Source of the DNA: Oligoflexia bacterium
Lineage (GTDB): Bacteria; Bdellovibrionota; Bdellovibrionia; JABDDW01
Length of the DNA stretch: 32,313 nt
Assembly (NCBI GenBank): GCA_023250675.1
Contig: JAHFAE010000010.1
Location: 1-32,313, forward strand
Direction of reading: 5' to 3'
The notes below the pieces were generated by a model that worked only from the letters and a program-made list of their open reading frames with translations, made no database searches and was not told where the DNA came from. The position numbers and the translations under genes are program-made. Of the stretch, positions 1-7,320 are shown piece by piece (the stretch's first letter is position 1; each line of letters opens with the position of its first letter).

Positions 1-322
1 TATGTTTCTCAATTCTATTGAGAAGCGCTTGGCCGTAGCTTCCCTTTTCATAAAGGATGCGAACATGATTCCAATAAAAATTCTCATTCCAAAGTTTTCG
101 AAGATCCATTTCAGAATAAATGAAAATATCCCAATAACGACCATCTTGCTTTTTGCCAATCCTAATTTTTTTTCCTTTTCGACACACTCCAAAGACATCG
201 TAGTCGCTCGTTGCAGTATACCGACCACGAGCGCGGGATCCGAATAGTACAACTGTATGGCAACTGTATTTCGTCTTAAGGAATCGAACTATTGAATCTA
301 GGACTTTATCATTGTTATTCAT
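1..322 (-). CDS. MNT-type nucleotidyltransferase domain protein (3' end cut off)
   Basis: The gene reads leftward from ATG at 322 and runs off the window, so only about 107 N-terminal residues are visible. Residues 28-43 read GSRARGRYTATSDYDV, the signature of the DNA polymerase beta-like minimal nucleotidyltransferases: a GS pair that holds the nucleotide triphosphate and two metal-binding aspartates (D40, D42). Such proteins transfer a nucleotide to a small molecule or protein. Many are antitoxins paired with HEPN toxins, others modify aminoglycosides. The start is supported by a GGAAAG ribosome site about 10 nt upstream. It lies 15 nt after the HTTM gene stop, so the two are probably co-transcribed. 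Whether a HEPN partner follows cannot be seen. Confidence 0.85.
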   Translation of the reverse strand, partial: MNNNDKVLDSIVRFLKTKYSCHTVVLFGSRARGRYTATSDYDVFGVCRKGKKIRIGKKQDGRYWDIFIYSEMDLRKLWNENFYWNHVRILYEKGSYGQALLNRIEKH

Positions 323-337
323 ATTCACTTTTCTTTC

Positions 338-1849
338 CTAGTTTCCGATTTGAGTCATTTCTTTGCAAGACATAGTATTCAAAATTATCTTCTCAGGAGC
401 TGGTGGTAAAGCGGGCCTCAGAGCCGATACGGCCTTCATGTACACAAACTCTAACTTCTCAAGAGGATCGTTCTCTACTGAGTTTGCATTCCAAGCGCGA
501 CAGATGTAAGCTAAATAACTTTTTCGAAAATCATCGCCTGGTCTTTTCATAATTCTCTCCAAACTATTATCGGGAAAGCCAATTTGAGAAAAATATCTCC
601 TCCTTCGAAAGTTTCCGTAGATTTTCGGAACGAGTTCAGGAACATCCCAAGACAAAGCCGAACCGGTAACAAAGTCGACTTGCTTACCGCTTCTAAGATA
701 ACCAGGTACAACGACCCATCCATCGGGATGGGTACGAGGCTCATGGAAAAGCATCCACGGTTGATTTAGACGCAATGGAATACTGATTGAATCGAGATCT
801 CGGAGGAGAAATCTCGCGTCTTTACCAAAGTATCCGTAGAATAAAATATTGTTTACATTATTGAGGGAAACTAAAATCAAACCAATCAATGCTGCTGCCT
901 TAGATAATGGAAGGTGCTTAAAAGAATATTCAAAACAGCCGGCCGATTTCGTAGGCGATTTTTTTGTAAAAAGTGAAAGCCTCTTTGGAGTTAGAATATC
1001 CCAAAAAGAAGAGGGTAGGAGGCCTAAGGTAGCTCCACCGGAAACATAGGCCAAGTTGTTCATGTCCAGGAAAATATTCAGAGAAATCATCAAGAAAATA
1101 AGTGAAAAAACAGCTGTCATCCGAATAAAGCCTTTAAAAAAAGGGATCAGCAGAAGGGGCGGTACTGCCAGCTCCACAACTCGTGTGAATTGGCTCAAAA
1201 AAGTGAGTAATTGCGGGAACCGCAGAAGAAACTCTTGCCGTCCAGAGTCGAAAGCTTTGAGGCTGAGGGCATAAGCTACGGCAGTACCTTCGGACCAACT
1301 GGCGCCGTTTTTACTCAGGCCCGCCATAAAATAAATCATCAAAATCTGAATTAAATATCCCACAGTTCCTAAGCCAAACGCAGTCTGAAAATTCTCATCC
1401 CTTCTCTCATTGAAAGAGTCAATCGAAAATCGCATATGCCAAGGTAAGAAACAGCCCCAGAATAGAACAATTACAAGTATCGGATCACCCGGATACCACA
1501 TCATTTGACTTCTGTTTTGAAGGGAAACCAAGAGTATCCAAGAGAGAACGCTGACGATTCTCGTTTTAAAACCTAAGGCTAGTGCAATTGCTAAGATCAT
1601 TTGTAAGCCAAAAAGTGTTGCTTGAATAAAGGCAGTGTCGCTTAAGTTATGAAGCGAGATGAGGTTTGTCCTGGAAAAAAGCTCATGAGGTATTGCGCCG
1701 CGGTTGGTATAATGCTCTGTGAAACTAAGGCACCTATAAGCCAAATCATAAAATATTAGCAGGCCCATTGAAATTCGCAAAATCGCAATTGATCGCAGGT
1801 CTAGAGAAAAGGCATTTTTTATTGCACCCGCGCTGTTCTTAAACGCCAT
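338..1849 (-). CDS. HTTM-domain integral membrane protein
   Basis: 503 residues with many hydrophobic helices. The N-terminal part (LRSIAILRISMGLLIFYDL, then a periplasmic/lumenal NRG segment and PGDP) matches HTTM proteins, bacterial relatives of the vitamin K-dependent gamma-carboxylase membrane fold. The last ~150 residues are soluble and rich in Arg and Trp, typical for the family. Family members lie in the inner membrane; the biochemical role of most bacterial ones is unknown, and carboxylase activity should not be assumed. No strong ribosome site is visible upstream of ATG 1849. The nucleotidyltransferase gene follows after 15 nt. The usual bacterial partner, a DCC1-type thiol-disulfide oxidoreductase, is not next to it. 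Confidence 0.75.
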   Translation of the reverse strand: MAFKNSAGAIKNAFSLDLRSIAILRISMGLLIFYDLAYRCLSFTEHYTNRGAIPHELFSRTNLISLHNLSDTAFIQATLFGLQMILAIALALGFKTRIVSVLSWILLVSLQNRSQMMWYPGDPILVIVLFWGCFLPWHMRFSIDSFNERRDENFQTAFGLGTVGYLIQILMIYFMAGLSKNGASWSEGTAVAYALSLKAFDSGRQEFLLRFPQLLTFLSQFTRVVELAVPPLLLIPFFKGFIRMTAVFSLIFLMISLNIFLDMNNLAYVSGGATLGLLPSSFWDILTPKRLSLFTKKSPTKSAGCFEYSFKHLPLSKAAALIGLILVSLNNVNNILFYGYFGKDARFLLRDLDSISIPLRLNQPWMLFHEPRTHPDGWVVVPGYLRSGKQVDFVTGSALSWDVPELVPKIYGNFRRRRYFSQIGFPDNSLERIMKRPGDDFRKSYLAYICRAWNANSVENDPLEKLEFVYMKAVSALRPALPPAPEKIILNTMSCKEMTQIGN

Positions 1850-2169
1850 CTGATGTCATCGAGGGCCAGCCCCCTTCTCCTTTTCAGCAATTATCAGATT
1901 TTACGGGGGCTTTCTCAACCGTATTTCTCGGCACCTTTGCTCGTCGAAACCATGCATGTGCTTGATTTTCTGGACCTACATCCAGAATACGCCTCGTGAC
2001 CTAATCAATAAATCCCCAATTTAATTTACCAAGACACCGATTTGTAAGATTCTCCAGTTAGAGTGCCAAATGCCGAGAAGAAGATAACGAACTTTATTGG
2101 AGAAATACGTTAGATGAGCAAAGCCTCTAGACGACTCCTCTTCATACCAACAAAAGATCCCCAAAACAA
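1850..2169. other. Divergent intergenic region with two inverted repeats
   Basis: This 320-bp gap separates the divergent HTTM and GH3 genes and holds no convincing gene. It must contain promoters for both directions, though no good -35/-10 pair stands out. Two inverted repeats are visible: AGCCCCC at 1868-1874 with GGGGGCT at 1905-1911, just upstream of the HTTM start; and TTCTGGA (1968-1974) with TCCAGAA (1981-1987), 6 nt apart, which is the size of a dimeric regulator site. Confidence 0.5.
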
Positions 2170-3738
2170 ATGACGAGTGCGCAAGTAGCCATAGAGAACT
2201 CACGGACAGAATTACTTAAGGTTACGTCCCCAGTTTATGAATCTTTTATCTCATCGACAAAGGACCCAAAACGATATCTGGATCTGGCTTGGAAAGAAAT
2301 TCTTGAAGCCTCAAAGTGGGGTAAGTTTTGGAGTGGCACCAACCTCGCCTTTGACGGCGTCCGTCGAATTGGCCTCCCGATTTCAGAATTCCGCGACTAT
2401 CAACCCGCTCTGGAAGCCGCTTTCGACGAAAAGATATCCCCACTCACAGGACAGCCGATAGCATGGTGGGCGCGTTCAAGTGGTACGACAAATGTGAACA
2501 AGAAAGCCTTTCCTTACACTGAAGCCGTCTGCAAAAAACTTCGCATCCGAAGAGTCCTTACAATCCACAATATGCTTATGAGAACAAATCCATTGCATCC
2601 CCTTAAGATTCTTACATTCTCTATGACCGATCCATTTTATCATCCTAAAACGCAATTACCAATTAGTTTCGGGACTGCTATTTTGCGTTTAAGTTTCGAC
2701 GCAGAATTCGGGGGCCTTGAATCCGTTCCCCAATATGCCTATAGCGATGATCTCAAGTTCAAAATGTTAGCCCCCATCTATGCTTTGGCCTCAGAAGTAT
2801 CAGCTTTTTTGGCTGTCACACCGGCCCCTGTCCTCGGATTTTTAAATAGTATTCAAAATGATAAGTCAACAATCGCCGCGTACATCAGTGGCGATCTAAA
2901 ACTTCCTCCCGATGCCCCCCCTTTAAAAATTTCACCACAAAGACGCGAATTTTTACTATCGTATTTGAGAAACACGACTCAGTTTAAAGTAACTGAAATC
3001 TGGCCGTCACTCCAACTTGTTTACTGCTGGAAAACGTCAAGTTGCCAATCTTTTCTCAATAAAATTCAACCCTATCTCTCCGACAGCCTTCAAGTTGTAC
3101 ACTCAAATTACGGAGCTATTGAAGGCCAATTTGCCTTAGCTAGCCAGTCTGACGTTGCCGGCGGACCGGTCAATCCTCTTTATGGAGTTACCGAGTTCTT
3201 GAGAGTAGGCGCTGACCTAGATTCTAGAAACCTTGTGCAATCATGGGAGCTGAAAGAAGGAATTGAATACGAAATTATTTTGTCAAACGTTATGGGGCTC
3301 CTTCGATATAGGCTTCACGACATCATTCGCTGCGTGGGGTATTTTAATAAGTCACCCGTCATCCAATTTGTCCAAAAAGAGGGGAACGCCATTGCACTTG
3401 GAGTGCTTTACTTGCTCGAAAGTGATATCACTGCAGCCTTGGTTCGTTTAAACGTAACAATTAGTGGACGATGGGTATTTGTACCGCGCCAAGACTTCAG
3501 AGGTTTAGAACTTGCATTTGACGATAATTCCTCACAAAATAGTCCGACTTTGTGCTCTAGAGTTGATGACATTCTTTGTGACATGAACCCCTCTTACAAA
3601 GGCTGGCGAAAAAAAGGTTTTCTTGAACCCATCGCGGGCAGGTTTATACCTCCCTCACACCAATTCTGGCAGAGATTTCCAAGTGCCCACGCCCAAGTCA
3701 AACCACTCATAATATCTAATCGCCCCGTCGAGGAATGA
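2170..3738 (+). CDS. GH3-family acyl-adenylating (amide ligase) enzyme
   Basis: 522 residues, close to the usual length of plant and bacterial GH3 proteins. Visible ATP/AMP motifs are SSGTT at 103-107 (motif I), YGAIEG at 314-319 (motif II) and YRLHD at 380-384 (motif III). GH3 enzymes activate a carboxylic acid as an acyl-adenylate and join it to an amino acid or amine; in plants they conjugate jasmonate or auxin. In bacteria they occur in natural-product clusters. The Gly normally seen in motif III (YRxGD) is His here, which may change the adenylate pocket. No ribosome site is evident before ATG 2170. It points at the convergent transporter gene. Substrate unknown; I infer that it makes the amide of the cluster product. 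Confidence 0.8.
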   Translation: MTSAQVAIENSRTELLKVTSPVYESFISSTKDPKRYLDLAWKEILEASKWGKFWSGTNLAFDGVRRIGLPISEFRDYQPALEAAFDEKISPLTGQPIAWWARSSGTTNVNKKAFPYTEAVCKKLRIRRVLTIHNMLMRTNPLHPLKILTFSMTDPFYHPKTQLPISFGTAILRLSFDAEFGGLESVPQYAYSDDLKFKMLAPIYALASEVSAFLAVTPAPVLGFLNSIQNDKSTIAAYISGDLKLPPDAPPLKISPQRREFLLSYLRNTTQFKVTEIWPSLQLVYCWKTSSCQSFLNKIQPYLSDSLQVVHSNYGAIEGQFALASQSDVAGGPVNPLYGVTEFLRVGADLDSRNLVQSWELKEGIEYEIILSNVMGLLRYRLHDIIRCVGYFNKSPVIQFVQKEGNAIALGVLYLLESDITAALVRLNVTISGRWVFVPRQDFRGLELAFDDNSSQNSPTLCSRVDDILCDMNPSYKGWRKKGFLEPIAGRFIPPSHQFWQRFPSAHAQVKPLIISNRPVEE

Positions 3739-3770
3739 TTTCTAATTTATGCTTTTTATCGGCCAACTGG

Positions 3771-5459
3771 TCAGGCAGCTGCTTTATCAATTGCGTTTTG
3801 GAGATTCACCGACTTCATAATGTTGTGAATTGTCCTAACATCATTCGCCGTCACCGCAACAAACTGGATTCCCAACTTCCATCGAGAACGGGTCCAAAAC
3901 CCGCGTTTTAAAGTCCTTAGCGATTTCACTTTCCCAGTCACGCAAATCACCGAATGTCCTGGCACGTCAATCGAGACAGAAAGCAGGGATTCAGCAAGGA
4001 TTTTTTCTTTTAGCTGCGAGGCCGAACTCATACTAAAGCCTTTTTCGCTTATGTCATCAAGACGAAGATTGAATGAAATCGGCGTTCCGTTTATTGAGTG
4101 AACTTCAGCTTTTGCGTCAATAAACTCGGGAATATCAAAACGTCTCTCGATCCTACGCTCACGGCCTAGAATATCTCCAAACCCGTACAGAGCAATATTT
4201 CGAATTATGGCTGGCAATAGTATGGCAAATGTGGAAGTGACATAAATCGGATAACGAGGAGCCAGATAATATGCCAGCGGAAGACTCAGGCCGAAATTGA
4301 AGAGAAATCCCAGTTTCGCCAGGATGCCTTGAAACTCAAGAACTTTCATTTGACAAAACATGTGAATACTTATTGCGACGGGAGCGGCCGAGAGCAGAAT
4401 TGCTGTAACGAGCCAAACTGAACTGGGATTATTTAGATTGAAAAAGAACTTAAGAACCCACGGCAAGCCTAAGGTTACTGCAAAAATAGGTATTCCTACC
4501 AAAATGATCGAAAGCCTTTTTATAATTTTTACCTTTTGATTCCAAGAAGATCCATTTCTCTGCTCCCACTCCGAGGCTAACCACGAAACACCTACGAGTT
4601 TGAGCGCGACCGCAGGAGAACTCAACACATTATAAAGCCTAAATCCGACGCTGTAAGCGGCCGCTCCCTCCTGGCTCATTACGCCTTGAAAAATTACAGA
4701 AAAAAAGAGGGGGGTGAGATAGCCCTGCAAAATTCCAAAAAAGTCGGCGGCGACCATGTGACCGGTACGCAAAATATATTTTTTTGAGGCCTCGAAGCAA
4801 AAAACAATCTTCTCCTCGAGACCGTAGAATCTTGCTAAAACACTTCCGGCAAAAACCACTAAGTCCGTACTCAAAACACCCAAGAACTGAATATCCGGGC
4901 TGGCAATAAATAAAAGGGAACATAGGTTTCCACCAGCAGCAAGGAGATTGCCTACTAAGTCCCACTTCAACACGGATCCTCTGCGGCCCTTTGCCACTAG
5001 TACAAAGCCGATAAAACTATTGAAGCCCACAAACGGCGCGGTCAAGGAACTAAGAAAAAAAGCCTCATGGATCCGTGGCACATTTTGCAAATGAACCAAC
5101 TCAATACATTGATTTGTCAAAATAAATAGGGCAACCACAAACACGGAGTAAAGGACCACCATAAAGTAGACAGCGCCGCTCAAAAATTCTGATTTAGCCT
5201 CAATATCCTTTAGTCGGCTAAGGAGGACCAGCGCAGAATTTCCACATATGAGACCAATGACCTGAAAAACAATGGATACATAAGAAAGAAAAGAAACCGC
5301 AGTTAGGTACTCATGTGAATTTTGATTTATGTGAGCCGTAGCGACTTGATTGATCAGGTAATAACTTTGCATAAGAAGATTCGAGAGCCAGATGGTAACA
5401 ACCTGGCCCGAAATACTTTTGAAGCCAGGCTTTACTATCGAGTTCACGTTCTCCACCAA
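3771..5459 (-). CDS. MATE/MOP-type membrane transporter fused to C-terminal PilZ domain
   Basis: 562 residues. Residues ~15-430 form about twelve membrane helices in the pattern of the MOP superfamily (MATE exporters, polysaccharide and lipid flippases). Residues ~433-550 are a soluble PilZ domain: an Arg-rich entry (RERRIERR, R435-x3-R439) followed by DISEKG (D469, S471, G474), matching the RxxxR and (D/N)xSxxG c-di-GMP motifs. I infer an exporter whose activity responds to c-di-GMP at the cytoplasmic face. Substrate is unknown; GH3 and the amino-acid-like biosynthetic operon on either side suggest the local product. The start is uncertain: TTG 5459, GTG 5456 and GTG 5447 are in frame, with a GGTGGAG sequence overlapping them. 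GH3 converges 32 bp from its stop. Confidence 0.8.
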   Translation of the reverse strand: MVENVNSIVKPGFKSISGQVVTIWLSNLLMQSYYLINQVATAHINQNSHEYLTAVSFLSYVSIVFQVIGLICGNSALVLLSRLKDIEAKSEFLSGAVYFMVVLYSVFVVALFILTNQCIELVHLQNVPRIHEAFFLSSLTAPFVGFNSFIGFVLVAKGRRGSVLKWDLVGNLLAAGGNLCSLLFIASPDIQFLGVLSTDLVVFAGSVLARFYGLEEKIVFCFEASKKYILRTGHMVAADFFGILQGYLTPLFFSVIFQGVMSQEGAAAYSVGFRLYNVLSSPAVALKLVGVSWLASEWEQRNGSSWNQKVKIIKRLSIILVGIPIFAVTLGLPWVLKFFFNLNNPSSVWLVTAILLSAAPVAISIHMFCQMKVLEFQGILAKLGFLFNFGLSLPLAYYLAPRYPIYVTSTFAILLPAIIRNIALYGFGDILGRERRIERRFDIPEFIDAKAEVHSINGTPISFNLRLDDISEKGFSMSSASQLKEKILAESLLSVSIDVPGHSVICVTGKVKSLRTLKRGFWTRSRWKLGIQFVAVTANDVRTIHNIMKSVNLQNAIDKAAA

Positions 5460-5676
5460 CTCTATTTCGCCACGAAAAGACTCAGAATTGAGACCAGAAG
5501 TGTCAAAATCGACTAAAGTAAGTACATGGGAAGCCTGCCAAATACTAAAGAGTTTAAAACATCATGCCGTTCTTATCCAAACGAAAATCTAAAGTACTAC
5601 TTTTAATTTTCCGATAAATTTGTATTAACGAAGTTGAATCTGAACTAAAAACCTAGAGGTGGAACATTCTAGCCGT

Positions 5677-6033
5677 ATGAATAGACCTAAGCTTGAGTAT
5701 GGCGAAAAACCTTTAATAGAAATAAGTCTTAAAAACGGAAAAAATATACATTCCCAATACTTTTTGAAAGAATTAACTTCTGATGGTTTTGGAAAATTTG
5801 GACATATTGAAAAAACACAAATATTCAATGTTGGAGATCGGCTAAGGGGATTTGTAAGTTTTGGAACTCTAGAACCCGCACCGTTCGATGCAAACGTTGT
5901 GAGTGAATCTCCCCTAGAACACGCAGGGCCGACCGAAATCGTCATTCAGTTTGATCTTCCAAATCGAAAACTTATTGTATTTGTGCAAAGACTTATCAGT
6001 AATTCTTTATCTAGAATTGTCATGGACATTTAG
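5677..6033 (+). CDS. Small PilZ-like protein (degenerate)
   Basis: 118 residues from ATG 5677; a GTG at 5659 would add six residues. An AGAGGTGG ribosome-like site lies at 5655-5662, rather far from the ATG, so the start is not settled. The predicted fold is all beta. LKELTSDGFG resembles the (D/N)xSxxG turn of PilZ domains with Glu in the first position, and the second half (FDANVV, then IQFDLP) looks like the later PilZ strands. A clear RxxxR motif is missing, so c-di-GMP binding is doubtful. It is the first gene of a plus-strand run, 29 bp before the amino acid dehydrogenase. An alternative is an unrelated beta-barrel protein. Confidence 0.55.
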   Translation: MNRPKLEYGEKPLIEISLKNGKNIHSQYFLKELTSDGFGKFGHIEKTQIFNVGDRLRGFVSFGTLEPAPFDANVVSESPLEHAGPTEIVIQFDLPNRKLIVFVQRLISNSLSRIVMDI

Positions 6034-6062
6034 ATCTTTGGTATTCGAAAGGAATTAGCGGC

Positions 6063-7169
6063 GTGGAAGTTCTTGAAATCGTTGACCAGGGACTCGACTT
6101 CAAAGGATACATTGCAATTGATTCTCTTGTTGAAGGTATGTCTTTTGGTGGATTTCGTTTTCACCCATCTGTTAGTCGGCAACAAGTTGTTTACCTGGCC
6201 AGGTGTATGACCTGGAAACTGGCGGGGCACGGTTTGCCCGTTGGTGGCGCAAAAGGGGGGATTTGTGTCGATCCTCAGAATCCAAATATTTTGAAGATTC
6301 TGGAAACATTTGCTGAACAGGCATCAAGTGTATTGAAATCAAAAACAATTTTGGGGAAAGACGTCGGTGCTACTGATGCTTTTATTGACCACATGTACAA
6401 ACACATCTCAATCCCGCAGATGCACATTGTAAAAGCAAAATACGGAAATGCTGTTCCCAATCGCCTTCGTGAAATGAGAGGGTATCAAAAACATATGACA
6501 GGATTGGGTGTATCATGGGCAGCAAATAGTATTTTGCATGGGAATATGAATGGAAGGACTTTCGTAATTCAAGGGAGCGGAGCAGTAGGTATTGGGACAG
6601 CTTATCGGGTTATCCAAATGGGCGCAAAAGTTATTGGAATTAGCGATGTTAACAAATCTATCTCAAACCGAGAAGGTATTCCCTTTGACCAATTAGTTAA
6701 TGCCGCACAAGGTGGGAACTTGGTAACCCAGAAACTAAAGTGTTCTTACAAAGAAGCTAGTCCCAGTGAATTGTTTTCGGTGGAGGCCGATGTTGTAGTA
6801 TTAGCGGCTACCTCTCATAGTGTTACAGTAGAAATGGCAGATAGCATCGAATCCCCTGTTGTGATTGAGGGTGCGAATTTTGGACTTGCTCCTGAAGCCA
6901 GATCCAAACTGCGGCAGCGTGGCGTCGTGGTCGTCCCTGATATAATCGCCAGCAGCTCAAGCGCCGCCATGGTGGCACATCAAATGGCTTTGGGTAACGC
7001 GCTATCTGAAGAGGAACTGTGGAAAAAAATCCAACAGTCGATCCAAAGAAGTGTTCAAGGAAGTGCCGAAATCTCAAAGGTCGAGAATATTGATTTGAGA
7101 GAAGCTTATATCCGAATGTACACACCACAATACCTTGAAGCGGTCGGCCCCGTTACCTTGAGTTTTTGA
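6063..7169 (+). CDS. Glu/Leu/Phe/Val-type amino acid dehydrogenase
   Basis: 368 residues from a GTG with AAAGGA nine bases upstream. The length fits leucine/valine/phenylalanine dehydrogenases (~365) better than glutamate dehydrogenase (~420 or more). MTWKLAGHGLPVGGAKGG (49-66) carries the substrate lysines (K52, K64), GKDVGATD (98-105) carries the catalytic Asp (D100), and GSGAVG (171-176) is the NAD(P) Rossmann loop. The family interconverts an L-amino acid with its 2-oxoacid and ammonia. Side-chain specificity cannot be read here. The downstream isomerase and the nearby homocitrate-synthase-like gene suggest that it aminates, or supplies, an extended 2-oxoacid rather than serving central nitrogen metabolism. 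Confidence 0.85.
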   Translation: MEVLEIVDQGLDFKGYIAIDSLVEGMSFGGFRFHPSVSRQQVVYLARCMTWKLAGHGLPVGGAKGGICVDPQNPNILKILETFAEQASSVLKSKTILGKDVGATDAFIDHMYKHISIPQMHIVKAKYGNAVPNRLREMRGYQKHMTGLGVSWAANSILHGNMNGRTFVIQGSGAVGIGTAYRVIQMGAKVIGISDVNKSISNREGIPFDQLVNAAQGGNLVTQKLKCSYKEASPSELFSVEADVVVLAATSHSVTVEMADSIESPVVIEGANFGLAPEARSKLRQRGVVVVPDIIASSSSAAMVAHQMALGNALSEEELWKKIQQSIQRSVQGSAEISKVENIDLREAYIRMYTPQYLEAVGPVTLSF

Positions 7170-7278
7170 TTTTTTGAACGGAGCCGCCAGCCAAACGTCT
7201 GTTGAGTTATCTCGTTTTAATTCCGAAAAATAGTATGAGGTCGAGTATCGAAAAATGACGTGCAGAGAGGTCATAAAA

Positions 7279-7320
7279 ATGGCAACTCACAGGTACAAAG
7301 ACGAAGAAAATGAGCACTAG
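7279..7320 (+). CDS. Possible 13-codon leader ORF overlapping the isomerase start
   Basis: ATG 7279 opens a 13-residue peptide (MATHRYKDEENEH) ending in TAG at 7318-7320. It has the best ribosome site of the area (AGAGAGG, 7264-7270), while the isomerase ATG at 7310 has only a weak one. The two overlap in different frames by 11 nt, so translation of the leader could deliver ribosomes to the isomerase start. The peptide has no run of one amino acid, which argues against classical leu-type attenuation. It may be accidental. Confidence 0.35.
   Translation: MATHRYKDEENEH

Noticed and set aside
2-247. 81-codon plus-strand open frame at the left edge
   Set aside because: It is the complement of the nucleotidyltransferase gene, whose GS...DxD motif on the minus strand is clear.
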